From Chimonanthus salicifolius (taxonomy: Eukaryota > Streptophyta > Magnoliopsida > Laurales > Calycanthaceae): a DNA stretch of 64,000 nucleotides. The notes under the pieces are model-generated. The model was not told the origin of the DNA. It saw only the letters and a list, made by a program, of their open reading frames with translations, and searched no databases. The position numbers were made by a program, and so were the translations under genes. The stretch's first letter is position 1. Every line of letters begins with the position of its first letter. The DNA lies in NCBI GenBank assembly GCA_013350335.1, contig CM023534.1, positions 22,525,302-22,589,301 of the forward strand, given 5' to 3'. Shown piece after piece: positions 21,990-33,047 of this stretch.

Positions 21990-22818
21990 AATTAAGAATC
22001 TAAATATCGCTCCAAAAGTCTGAAGTTAATAATATGAATATCGCACCAGAATCTGAAATTAATAATCTGAATATCACTCCAAAAATATAAAATTCAAATT
22101 CAAATTAAATTAATATCGCTCCAGAAAAAAATTCTTTCTCGATATATATCAATACTTGTTGACATGGACAGATATTTTGTACCAACATAGTGGGCCCATA
22201 CCGATACATGTCGTATCAGCTGATATAAATTGACTCTTGAAAATCTGATATATATTGTCCAATACGATATATATCGGTCAATATTTATAACTATGATCTG
22301 TAATGTGGCTTTTCCAAATTTTTATAGTTTGAGACATTCAAGTTTTAAAATAAAATTAGTCAGAATTTGTTGTTTTGAACTTGAATTAAAATATGTTATT
22401 TTTTTAAAATACTGATTAAATCATAAAAATTATAGTCAATATTTGTAAAAAATCAATTAAAATTTGCTCCAAGCCTTAAATTTGTATATCTGTATTTAGT
22501 TTTTCTTCCAAAATTCATTAGGGAAAGAGCGTTATTTTATCCTAGCTTTGGAACACCCTAATTCAAATTTAACTACATACTGTCCCTCTAATCATGTCGA
22601 TATCATATCTTATTGACTTAGAGTCAACAGTACATGGGCACACAAACTGAACCATGACAGCCCGGTACATAGCTCAATTCAAGTCTTCATGAATGACCTT
22701 TTCAAAAAAAAAAAGATAAAAATATATTTCATAATGTTAATCTTCATGCTATTTCAGGTGGAAAACCTCTTTATTGTTTTTTAAATATTTTCTTCTTCCA
22801 CTCTAACCATTTATTAAA

Positions 22819-23041
22819 GGTAGCGATCCTCTCATAGGTATATTATATAATTCGACATGGATTTTATTATATTGTACATTTTGACTTTCAAGTCAGCTTG
22901 CCGAAATCTTTAAATTGGCTCGCCGAACCCTTTGATGTAATTGATTTGAAAGTTTCGACAAGTCGATTCGAAGGGTAAAATGGACAATAAAATAAAATCT
23001 GTGTCGAGTTACACAAAATGTCTGTAGGAGAATCGTTGTCC
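22819..23041. mobile_element. MULE-type MITE with 9-bp target duplication
   Basis: A 223-bp element is almost wholly two inverted arms of about 100 bases. The left arm starts GGTAGCGATCCTCTC and the right arm ends GAGAATCGTTGTCC. It is flanked by TTTATTAAA on both sides (22810-22818 and 23042-23050). A 9-bp duplication with long terminal inverted repeats is the hallmark of Mutator-like elements. The paralogous position near 25425 has the target once and no insert. No transposase is present, so it is non-autonomous. Confidence 0.85.
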
Positions 23042-23325
23042 TTTATTAAAATGTTAAATATATACACCAAAAGAGACTTTCTATTCGATAGATTCTTCTA
23101 TCACCCTAATTATTTATCAAAAAAGTCCATTTTACTCTCAATTTCATTACGGAAAGGTCGGAGAAATGTGGAGGAAGTAATGAAGTTGAGGGTAAAATGA
23201 AATTTTTGAAAAAAAATATTCTATTTGGTGTATGCTGACTAATTTTGATAGTGAACGGATCACTACCCTTTATTAAAATATTAAATATATACACCAAAAG
23301 AGACTTCCTAATCGATAGATTCTAT
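23042..23325. repeat. Flank duplication and second MITE-like end
   Basis: The 56 bases at 23042-23097 recur at 23269-23324. Between them is a hairpin: 23130-23150 and 23185-23207 are inverted copies ending in ...GTAATGAA. The right copy is preceded by GGATCACTACCC, which resembles the terminus of the MITE at 22819 inverted. This looks like a second, rearranged insertion of the same family. Confidence 0.5.
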
Positions 23326-23848
23326 ATAATTAAATTCTTTTAATAAATGAATATATAGATATGAAGTATATAAGATTTCATTATCAATTGATAATTCAAA
23401 TCATATAATTTTGATCTTTAAATTTTAATAATTACAACTATTGATTTTTAAAAGTTTAAAATCAGAAAATAGAATGATAAGTTGAAGACAGAATTTCATA
23501 CACAGCCTATAATCTTATTTACATCACATCCAACTATTGAACCTCAAGTCCCATTGGATAGCATGTCTTATTAAAGAGTCTCAATTAAATTCCATAATCC
23601 CATAATTAGAACAAATTGCAGTGAAACCATTTGCTTGCAAATTCCCTGATCCTATAGTAGGAACAAATTGCAGTGAAACATTACTTTAACAGTTAAAAGA
23701 TACAGTTAGAGATGCTTTTAGCCATTTAATCCAAGATTTTAGGATTCTTCATGCTTACTAAACATCCAAAACCCAATTATGATAGAAGAAAACAAAATAG
23801 ATGCCGCATCAACATAAACCGAGCTCCATTGGTTAAGCTAAAAAGATC

Positions 23849-23881
23849 CTACTTAAAAGACTTAATTAAATCAATATCGCA
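23849..23881 (-). pseudogene. DUF247 remnant, last codons only
   Basis: The minus strand reads DIDLIKSFK and stop. This equals the C-terminal tail of the intact copies (IDLIRSFK or IHLIRSFK), and a matching 3' flank follows. Everything upstream of these nine or so codons is gone. It is the trace of a third tandem DUF247 gene. Confidence 0.8.
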
Positions 23882-24113
23882 GTTTTACGCTGAGTATTCC
23901 GTTGTTTTCCAAACGTAATTTTTTTTTAAAAAAAGACATAATTAAATTAATATCTCTCCAAAAGTCTTAAATTAATAATCTAAATATCACTCCAGAAGTC
24001 TGAAATTTGAATGTCACTCCAAAAATATGAAATTAATAATCAAATTAAATTAATGCCACTCCAAAAAATAAAAATAAAAATATTATTTTTCCCGATATAT
24101 ATCGATAGTTGTT

Positions 24114-24321
24114 AACCCTGAGGGATTAGCTTGATGGTCAATCTCCACCCTTGTTTGTAGGAGGTGTTGGAATTAGGCTCCTCTCAATATAAAAAGGGTC
24201 ACTCTTTGTAATTCTTTATCCGCCATATACGGATTGGAAAGTTTACATATGCCTCAATAATTAGTTAGGTGGGCCGAAAAATTCAGGTGAGAAGCTTGAA
24301 TACCTTGGTCTTAAAAAAAAA
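24114..24321 (+). mobile_element. tRNA-derived SINE
   Basis: A 208-bp insert has a pol III box A-like TTAGCTTGATGGT near its 5' end, a degenerate box B about 35 bases on, and an A-run at the 3' end. It is flanked by 13-base direct repeats, ATCGATAGTTGTT (24101-24113) and ATCGATAGTTATT (24322-24334). The paralogous sequence at 22140-22175 continues without the insert, which confirms the boundaries. Confidence 0.8.
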
Positions 24322-24914
24322 ATCGATAGTTATTGATGTCGGCCGATATTTTGCACTGACATGGTAGGCCTAGACCGATATATCGTATCAGTCGATATAT
24401 ATTTGATATTGAAAATCTGATATATATTGGTCGATATGATATATATCGGTCAATATTTACAAGTACACTATGTAATGTGACTTTTCTAAATTTTTATAGT
24501 TTGAGACATTCAAGTTTAAAAATAAATTTACTCAGAATTTGTTGTCTTGAATTTGAATTAAAATATGTAATTTTTTTTTTAAATATTGATTAAATCTTAA
24601 AAATTTGTCAATATTTTAGAAACAATCAATTAAAAATTGCTCTAAGCCTAAATTATTAATAGCTATATTTAGATCTTCTTCCAAAATTCATTAGGGAAAG
24701 AGCTTTATTTATCCCAGCTTTGGAACACCCTAATTTAAATTTAACTATATACACGTATAATGTAAAATCCTGATCATGTCGATAACATACCTGGGCCAAC
24801 ATTGACATAGAGTTAACAGCTACATGGGAACATGAACTGAACCATTACAGCGTCGTACATAGCTGAATTCAAATCTTACTGAATGACCTTTTCAGTTGCA
24901 GTAAAGTCTTTATA

Positions 24915-25340
24915 CCCATTTGTCTCAAAATACTTATTTTATTTCAAATTTTTTTATTTTTTAAAAATTATTTTTACATGAGGTGTGTCAAAAACCTATT
25001 AATAAATTATTTAATTCAATATGAACATAATATGAATAATTTTGAGGTAATAAGATCACGAATAACCCTCAATAAACTTAATTTAATACTGAGTAAGTCT
25101 TTTCTAACTATGCAACAATTTATGATTACAGAGAGTCGGAGATGAAAATAATTATAAAATATTGTATATAAACAACTCAAAGTTTATAAAAGAATGTTAC
25201 CTTCCAATCATATTAAAAAGTGATTTAGAGCTTAAGTTAAAGCTTTGATTTAATGTGAAAATAAAGAAATAGGACAAATAATTTGAAACAATTCCAAAAT
25301 ACATATACGACAAGTATTAAGTATTTTAGGGAGAGAGGAA
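24915..25340. mobile_element. Stowaway/mariner-type MITE
   Basis: The ends are CCCATTTGTCTCAAAATACT and AGTATTTTAGGGAGAGAGGA, imperfect inverted repeats of the plant Stowaway/mariner pattern. TA is found on each side. The paralogous unit at about 22715-22740 lacks the 426 bases and has a single TA in the same context. No transposase is encoded. Confidence 0.7.
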
Positions 25341-26085
25341 TATTTCATCATGTTAATCTTTATACTGTTTCAGATGGAAAAGCTGATTATTGTTTTTTTT
25401 TTTTAATAATCTCTTCTTTCACCCTAACCATTTATTAACATGTTAAATACATAGACCAAAAGAGACTTCCTAATGAAAGATGTCAACTAATTAATTTTTT
25501 TAATAAATGAATATATAGATATAAAGTATATAAAATTTCATTATTAATTGATAATCAAATCATATAATTTTGATCTTTAAATTTTTAATAATTATAAAAC
25601 TATTGAATTTTAAAAGTTTAAAAATAGAAGATATAACGATGAGATGAAGATGAAACTTCATGTACAACCTGCAATCTTATTTTTGCACTACCGACCTATT
25701 TTACCGCTTGGAGCTTACGGTGTTCCATTTTTTCGTCTTCTGACTTTCTTCTCTTGTTTTTGTTCGGATGTATACTGAATTTTTCTTTATTAATATATCT
25801 CTTTGTTATCGGTAAAAAAAACCTGAAATCTTATTTACAAATCCCATGAAAGGAACAAACTACAGTGAAACCATTTGCTTGCAAAAGAAACAAACTGCAG
25901 TGAAACATTAACAGTAAAAGATACAGTTACAGATGCTTTTAGGCATTTTTTAATCCTAGATTAGGATTCTTCATGCTTACTGAACATCCAAAACCTAATT
26001 ATGATAGAAGAAAACAAAATACACGTGGCATCAACACAAACCCCGGCTTAGACGCCACAAACCTCTTCGCCAAGCTAATAAGATC

Positions 26086-27501
26086 CTACTTAAAAGACCT
26101 AATTAAATGAATAAGCTGGAAAGTTGTTCCCGTCAAAACGGATAACACAGCAAGACAAACGGACATGACAAGAAATGAATTTTTGATGTAGTTGCGATTG
26201 AAGCTCTGTCGAAGTCGGTTCTTGATGATCTCTTCGTAATGTTGATTGATTTGGGCAAATGTTTGCTCCAGATTGCAGTCATCAATAATAAGCCTTCCCC
26301 CAATCTTGTTCACAAGATCAACCAAAAGTTGTTTGCTGCCCAAACAGTTGTCGATTCCATGGTTGCAGAGAATTCCGGCATCTTCAACAGAGCCAATGAG
26401 GCAATCCAAGATGACAATGTAACCGGAGAAATCAGTGCTGCAATGGCGGTAGCACTGCTCGAATGCTACCAGATTGAGGAATAAAATTCGGGTGACATCC
26501 GATACTGTCATGTGAGGGATTTCGATCACTCCTCGTGTGACTAGCCCTCTTCGCGGACGGAATCTTATGTTCATGAACCCTTCTTTTCCTCCAATCTTCT
26601 TCTCGAACGTCAGTCCCACTGCTTCGAGTTCAGCTGCACAGGGGATCATTTTTATAATACCCGGCTTCGGAGTGTGACTTATGTTCTTCTCAATTGGGAG
26701 GGGAAGGAAACTAGAGTGTAGTAAATGGAGAAGATGATGGATTTGGACATTGGGATGGATTGTAAATTTTTCGGCAGGGAGGACGAAACTGAAGAATTTG
26801 AGGGCCATTGCTGCAAGAGAAACACAACGAATATTAATTAGATTGAACAGATGTTGGAGAATGAGAAAAGGAATTTGGTTTTCCAACATCAGCAAGTCAA
26901 TAGCCAGATGCCTCCGCAACCATTCCAATTTTATGAGGGGATCGTCTTCGTAATCCCCAACCCATGTCCTGCGAAAGAGCTCGATGATAAAGCAACCATC
27001 TAGAAGCATCATTTCAGCAAAGAGATCGCTGTCGAGTTCGAATTCTTCCGAGTAACATTCTCGAGCTTCTCTGTCCAAACTCTTGACTGCTCTTAAGTAG
27101 TCCTCCAAGCTGCTGCTGTTACCTTTCCGAGAGAGGACGGAGCGAAGATACTGCCTCTTGTGCTCCTCCATGGCTTGTAGGTGGGAGTTTCTTCTGTGAT
27201 GGTGAAATGGGCCTATTGAGATGATTTGGGGAAGATAAACGCTTTCGTGGTCTTGCCGGAAGCGATTGGGGACTCTGTGGATGGCGCAGGAGATGGCAGT
27301 GGATGAGGCTTTTATCAGTCTTGGCCCTTGAAGAAGTTCATTTTTCAATTTATTAAACCGTTCTGGATTCAAATGCACTTCTTGGATGGCTTTTGTGTCC
27401 AAGAAGGGAGTTGCTTCCTTCTCGTTCATCTCAAATCCTCCTCCTATATTCAGCATTACCGTTTCTCTCATGCTTGTCTCTGCCAATTGATCCTTCAACA
27501 T
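26086..27501 (-). CDS. DUF247 (UPF0481) family protein, copy B
   Basis: Intact single-exon 471-residue frame, about 95% identical to copy A and with all DUF247 blocks in the same order: HRVPNRFR, ISIGPFHHHR, MLLDGCFIIELF, LMLENQIPFLIL, and a hydrophobic C-terminal anchor. It has one extra Gly near residue 23 (NIGGGFEM against NIGGIEM). Changes are scattered through the body but dense in the last 25 residues (MSVCLAVLSVLTGTTFQLIH against MSLCLAVFSILTATNFQLID). The absence of stops or shifts in either copy suggests both were kept by selection for some time. The start codon and leader are conserved with copy A. Function is unknown; it is probably a membrane-associated protein. Confidence 0.93.
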   Translation of the reverse strand: MLKDQLAETSMRETVMLNIGGGFEMNEKEATPFLDTKAIQEVHLNPERFNKLKNELLQGPRLIKASSTAISCAIHRVPNRFRQDHESVYLPQIISIGPFHHHRRNSHLQAMEEHKRQYLRSVLSRKGNSSSLEDYLRAVKSLDREARECYSEEFELDSDLFAEMMLLDGCFIIELFRRTWVGDYEDDPLIKLEWLRRHLAIDLLMLENQIPFLILQHLFNLINIRCVSLAAMALKFFSFVLPAEKFTIHPNVQIHHLLHLLHSSFLPLPIEKNISHTPKPGIIKMIPCAAELEAVGLTFEKKIGGKEGFMNIRFRPRRGLVTRGVIEIPHMTVSDVTRILFLNLVAFEQCYRHCSTDFSGYIVILDCLIGSVEDAGILCNHGIDNCLGSKQLLVDLVNKIGGRLIIDDCNLEQTFAQINQHYEEIIKNRLRQSFNRNYIKNSFLVMSVCLAVLSVLTGTTFQLIHLIRSFK

Positions 27502-28294
27502 CTTTCCTCTCTCTCTCTCTCAATTGTGATTAGGTTCGGGTTAAGAGCAGAGAATTGACTCCCAAGTAAACTTAATTTACTGTCTATGTATAGAAATATC
27601 TCTCTTGGCAAATCATAGAAGTGGGCCCCTTTAATTTTTAATGGCATCGATCGTGGTTCTTTAGTCTAGAAGAATGGTATGGAAATCGATCTAGACAGCT
27701 CAATCTTACTGACGTGTTCAAATTTGGTCCACATATTCATCTTATCCGTAACTCAAATAATTTATTCCAAACTCTTCGCAACTTGGTTTTTTTCTTTTTT
27801 AAGATTATCTAAATTCAAGTCTGATTTATGATAATTAGGTTCGCACTAGGCTCCCACGGGTGTGAGTGAGAATTTTTTAATGATAATTCAACTTCATTAT
27901 GCAGTGCGGTCCAGTAGCGCCAACGGGTCTCAATGCGATAGAGGGTCTCAGTCGGATTAGATGACAATTTGTCTAAGGCACGCAATTTCAAAGTATAGTC
28001 TCTCAGGTACATGTAGAGCCAATTACTATTAATGAAATGACTCTGTAAAGTATGAGCTTGGTGATCAAGAAATCGTACGAATAAGGTTTCTAAAAATCTA
28101 CTGAAGAAATTTAGATGAATGTCTCTCTTAATTTAATGATTTAGAAATTTATGAAAGCAGAATTAAAAGAAATAAAATAATAAGAAATTAATTCTCTTAA
28201 TCTAAAAACCAAAGACGTAATTGAATTCGAAATACATGTATTTACTTTCCCCAGAGTTGACTTGTGCCAAGGGCCACTTGTCATCTTGTCATTA
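27502..28294. other. Leader, promoter and 5' flank of gene B
   Basis: A CT run at 27505-27525 and TATA-like CTATACATAG (minus strand, about 27580) match gene A. The rest is collinear with 2111-2790. No other gene is seen. Confidence 0.5.
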
Positions 28295-28440
28295 CTCAAA
28301 TAATTTTTTCCTAAACTCTTCGTAACTTAGTGCTTTTTTTTTTTACATTAACTCAATTCAAAGTCTGCTATATGATAATTAGGTTTCCACTAGGTTATCA
28401 CATCTGTGAAGCAGTGGAGGCACGTTTCATCAAGCAAGAC
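28295..28440. repeat. Older repeat of the DUF247 5' flank
   Basis: Bases 28295-28440 resemble 27745-27870 and 2265-2400, including TATGATAATTAGGTT and the words after it. This is an earlier local duplication of the promoter region. Confidence 0.65.
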
Positions 28441-28443
28441 CAC

Positions 28444-28575
28444 TGATGCATCACGGCTTGCTTGACAGAGAAGCCACGTACGAAGGTGGAATGTGTGAAG
28501 ACCTAGACGCGTGAAGATCTCGAATTAGAAGCAGCTAACCAACGAACGTTATCATTTTAATTTCTTAATTTTTTT
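28444..28575 (+). mobile_element. LTR fragment related to the LTR at 50.6 kb
   Basis: Starts CACTGATGCA and shares GAAGGTGGAATG and TTTTAATTTCTTAATTTTTT, in order, with the reverse complement of about 50510-50636. At 50633 the TGATGCA follows a polypurine tract, so this is probably the first 130 or so bases of such an LTR. No other part is seen here. Confidence 0.6.
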
Positions 28576-30149
28576 GTCAATTTTTTTTTTAATTACCGTC
28601 CGTCTTGACACGGCGAGGATGAGGTTCAAAGAATTTAGGTTCAAATCAAGTTTAATGAAATTAATTTTGTAACACCTCTCCCTTTTCTCCCTTATTATCA
28701 GAGTATTTTTTTTTTTTTTTATTTAACAACTTGAAGAAAGGGAAGAGTGTCATGACGCGAGTCAAGCCTGAATCCGAATATTCGACCCTTAACTGGCCCA
28801 GCCAGTGTGTGCACATGGAAAGACTCCACGTAAACTTAACAACACACTAGCTTACAATAATGCGTAAATAAGTACATTTATTTGAATCTATCATTCAATC
28901 TTTCTCAATCTAAACAAAGCATAATCTCCATAATATTTGTTTCTAAAAATCAAAGGTTTAATTACAATAACCCAAATTCTCAATTAACTCAATCCTACTT
29001 AATTGTTTATTCTCGACTAATATTAACAAGTAGACTCTTCACAGTTCTCATCTTGCGCCATCAATCTCTATGCATGGCTATACTTGGTCCTGCCTCGTCA
29101 CATTTCTCCATTCCTGTATTAATTTCTAAAAGAATAGAATATTGTGGGCTTAGTCAACGCCTAGTAGGATTTTCCATTAAAGTGGGTATCAACATGACAT
29201 ATATAAAATCGAGGAAAACATATACAGTTCTTCATATCATATAATTTAGTTGAAATTATCCCCACCCCATATTTTAAAATCAATTCATATCTCATATTTA
29301 AAAAGCATTTAAAATCAGTTCATAATCATTTCATAAATCAATTTGTAATCAACATACTTTTGATAACTCAGTAAATCAACATGATGCAAATGCCATGGTA
29401 CATGAATCAATGCAAATCCCTCTCATGCCTATGCATTTCTTTCTATCACATTTTCCATTCAAACAGTTCTAATCATTGGCCATTATGTCCGTAACTTTAG
29501 CTGGGGCACCAGCTGGGAGCTACTACCCAATCCCTAGTATTTAACAGGAGTTACCGGGGGTATACTATCACCCATACTCTCCTGCGCAGGTTTTGGGTCT
29601 CTCACCCAGGAGCTTTGAGCCCATCTTAATTGCCCAATTCCTGTGTTCATGGACGCGGCCATACATAATAGTTATGGTATTTCATATTTCTCATGTTAGA
29701 GTTTAACATCTCCTAACCATTATTTCAACTATTCTCATCCCCACCAGATGCACTCTTTCATGCTCATGTATCGATAAATTATTCAAAATATGCATTGAAA
29801 TTAAATATCATCTCCACATACATAACAATCATGTGATACATCAAGAAAGTAGGAAAATCTATCTGATCAGTAAAGTTCAGCGAATGAGTTGCTAGGGGGT
29901 ACGTACAGCTCCTAGATCACCTTTCGATCCTCTAATTATATTCATCAATCAAAACAGACCATGTAATCAATTCAAATTCATGATTTCCAACCTCTTAGTT
30001 TATTAATTTCATTAATCTTCATTAAATGACACCTCTTGAATTCTAAGTTCTTTGGAAGTTAACAATTTCCCCTATCAATCCTCACTATCAACCTCACTAC
30101 TGCCTGGATCATCATTACAAAATAAACCCAATCCCATCCTTCTCATCTC

Positions 30150-30239
30150 AAGATCTCGATTATGACTGCATACTAATATCAAGCTAACCCAAGTCACCCT
30201 ATCTCCATCTAAATCACTAAGCTTCATTTCTTTAAACAT
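30150..30239 (-). pseudogene. Possible PPR fragment in the solo LTR
   Basis: The frame reads [20 protein letters not shown], then ILVCSHNRDLE. Same locus as in the other LTRs. Resemblance to a PPR unit is moderate. Confidence 0.36.
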
Positions 30240-30383
30240 ATGTTGACTGGTTGGTGGCTCAAGCACATTACCAAGATGCAATAGGACTCATTCTTGTTAC
30301 TATACCATGACTTTACATATCTAAACTCACTAAATGGATCAACAACCTGCCCAAACAATATTGTCCAATCATTTGAATATTTT

Positions 30384-30564
30384 GATAGTCCTTTGTACTC
30401 CATAAGGGCAGCAACATCCCGGTAACAGTAGCTCTAATGATGGCTTCACCTTTGCCCATTGCAGAGACTGCACAATAACTATTGGCATATGTTCCTGCAC
30501 CTATGATGGGTGCATCTCCAATCCTCCCCACCATTTTGTTTACTAACCCACCAGTGGAAGTAGC
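30384..30564 (-). pseudogene. Captured L-asparaginase exon (solo LTR)
   Basis: The minus strand reads [18 protein letters not shown], then [20 protein letters not shown], then AIIRATV. It has the same one-base deletion, and the CAG acceptor relic is kept. The D-A-P change (D-T-P in the others) and ATG in SAMGKG are private. The exon is the same length in all LTRs. Confidence 0.82.
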
Positions 30565-31353
30565 TGGAATAGGAGATGAAAATATGAATGGAATTACAGA
30601 CAAGCAAAACAGGTCTGAACAGTGGGAACTGTTTGGTTGGGAATGGGGTAGCAAACAATTCTGGTCTAAATGGTGCTAGTTACAGTAACAATTTAAATGG
30701 TATCGGTCCACCAGCTACAGCTGGTGGAAATCAGAGCTGTTATGGCCCATAACTCTATAGCTTTGTTTATGAAATTAAGTAATCCATGAACTGATAAACT
30801 CTAAGCATTACAAGATAACAAATTTCTGTATCTGTAACAGATGGCCATTTGTTCAGAGTTATATTCATAAAGGGAAACAATTTTCCCTGAAACCTTTAAA
30901 TCCTTAAGGCACAACAGCAGCAGCACTGCACTTCATTTCCTCCATTAATTGCAATTAACCCAGCAAGGAAAATGGTCAATGGAGGTAATGTTGAACACTG
31001 GGCATGCCTGAACTTTTCACAGCATACACGTCAAGATCAGGTTTTACAATTTTGCTATGAGCTTGTACAAATGTGTACAAATATTGGGATGGCATTTCTA
31101 ATTATTGAGTCTTACAATCTTTTCAACCTATACCATGATAACTACTGATACACCATATCCAAAATTCTGAAACTAGAATTCCACACACACATTGTTTTAA
31201 TAGTCAGTTTGAATTTTAATCTGTAAAGGTATGACCCCCAATTGACATAATTGTGCTCCATTGATTTCTAGGTTCTAAGGGCATACCTCTGCAAACAACA
31301 TGAAAATTCAAGTGTTCTATACTAGTTTTAATGTACCATTTTTTGACATGTTT

Positions 31354-31434
31354 CCATGTGAAGGTGTTTGGGTGGGGAATTTGATTGAACACCTTGCAGG
31401 CATAATGGAAGTTTCAGTTTCCTGAAGATGAAAT
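31354..31434 (-). pseudogene. Captured PPR-protein fragment (solo LTR)
   Basis: Frame YACKVFNQIPHPNTFTW, as in the 3' LTR, with one base added after the Trp region. The SSSGN-stop start is also the same. Confidence 0.66.
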
Positions 31435-32702
31435 CCCTACATGGTATCTGGACCTTCCTCCATAGAAAACAGTGAAAAGGCATAAATCACTAAGAGAAAC
31501 AACAGAAACACCAACCTGAAAAATAGTCTCTATTAGGCATTTCACCTTCTCATTCTTTTTACCATCTTCGTTTTCTTTTCTGTTTGGAGAAAATGAGAGA
31601 AATGAAATGGGTTTCCTTCTTCTCCTTCACCCTTTCTTCGCTGATCTTCCCTTTCTGCTTCTCGCCGTTTCTCAGTCTCCGACAGTCAGTCTCCTTATCT
31701 CTCTGTTTTCTATTTCAACCGTTTTTTCGTCATTTTACCCTTCATCTCCAACACCACTGTAAAGGGAGTTTACCCCTTTTTTTTTTTATCTTTCCTCTTC
31801 TGAAACCTTATTGCCCTTTTCTTTCTTTCTTTCTCTTTGTTTTCTATTTATCTTTATCTTTTGGTATTATATTCTTTATAATAACATATTAAGAAAAGAA
31901 ACCTTTAATTATGTTAAGGGCAGTAATTAATAATAATAATTCTAATCCCCTTCCACAATCCCAATTTAACAAACAATTTTAGGGATTTGAACTTGATTCT
32001 TGAATTGGGGAGGATACCCGACAATTCCCGAATCAGTCCCTATTTTTATTCCATTGACCCGAATTCGTCCAGGGTTGATTCTAAATCACCCTAAACTCTA
32101 ATTTAAAACTAAATATCAATATTAAAAGTTGAACCAACCTTTTTAGACGATTTCCGTATTCCCTTTTTCACTTTTCCCTCTTTTCTTTCCTTTCCTTGCT
32201 TGAGAGTAGCAGTGCAGGGTGTTCTCAATGGGAGATTGGAGTTTGACGTGTGAAACAAAAGAGAGGAAGGGGTGCCGTGTGCATATAGGTGGCCAGAAGA
32301 GGTTGTCGTGCGTAGGAAGTGGGAGAATGGAGAGTGCATAGAAAATGGGATAAGGAATAGTGCCATGCGCGCAAGTATAGGGATTACTGTTCACAACACT
32401 ATTCATGGTACTGTTCACAGATGGAACTTTCACCGTGAGACTTGGTCAAAACATATCTTGTCTTTTCCATTCCCTCTTTGCCCTTGAGTTTTTAAGGTGT
32501 GCCACTTGAGTCCTTTTCTATGTCATGTCACCTAAACATTTAATTTACTCTTATTCAAATTAATTTCGATTGTGATACCCGACGATTAATTTGTACATTA
32601 ATTTCATCAATTAATGTTTCTCTTATTTCCTCTAATTAATTGATTAATTCTCATTAATTTCAATTAATTAATAATTTCTAAAATTCAGGGCGTCACAAAT
32701 TT

Positions 32703-33047
32703 AATGAATGTAATAGGTAAATTAAATAAGTCAACTGGTGGTGAACAGGATCACATACAGTCATGGAGTGTTGTGTTGGTGGGATGTGAGGATAGGTATG
32801 TAGTGATCTGGAAAAAAAAAATTGCACGACCATAAGCCCCAAAACCTGTGTGGGCCCCATGAGACCCACACTCTCCCTCTCTTTTTTTTTTTTTTTTTCC
32901 CTTTGCATGAACCAAAAAAAGAAAGAAAGAAAGGGAGGAGCGGCAGAGAGAAAGAGCGAAGGACTAAGAGTGAGGAAGAGAGAAAACGAGAGAGAGGGAA
33001 AGAAAGAGAGAGGAAGCGAGAGAGAGAAAGAGGGAAGCCTCTCCTTT
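32703..33047. other. Polypyrimidine and GA-rich tract
   Basis: No gene. A T run (32881-32899) is followed at 32917-33031 by about 115 almost pure purines (AGAGAGA/GGAAAG words), then the copia LTR. The CTTTT at 33043-33047 could be one side of that LTR's target duplication. Confidence 0.6.

Larger units (their letters stand above)
21990..23881. repeat. Third DUF247 duplication unit, truncated
   Basis: 22005-22700 matches 23935-24890. 22720-22818 and 23042-23340 match 25345-25490. 23335-23881 matches 25489-26111, the gene B 3' flank and CDS end. The order is the same, so this is an older tandem copy of the unit from which the gene body and promoter have been deleted. It is directly abutted by the 3' flank of unit B. 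Confidence 0.8.
25489..28300. repeat. Duplicated DUF247 block, copy 2
   Basis: Matches 1-2797. Here the 5' flank continues to 28667 and is interrupted only by older repeats, then by the solo LTR. It shows what copy 1 lost at its junction with the LTR. Confidence 0.93.
28668..32697 (-). mobile_element. Solo LTR of the Tekay/Del-type chromovirus (4,030 bp)
   Basis: It begins TGTAACACC and ends GGCGTCACA, imperfect inverted termini. It is flanked by the 5-bp duplication AATTT (28663-28667 and 32698-32702). Both boundaries are therefore defined, and there is no internal region: this is a solo LTR left by recombination. It gives the full native LTR length used to judge the two truncated copies. 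It lacks about 110 bases (at about 30876) that both other LTRs have. Confidence 0.92.
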
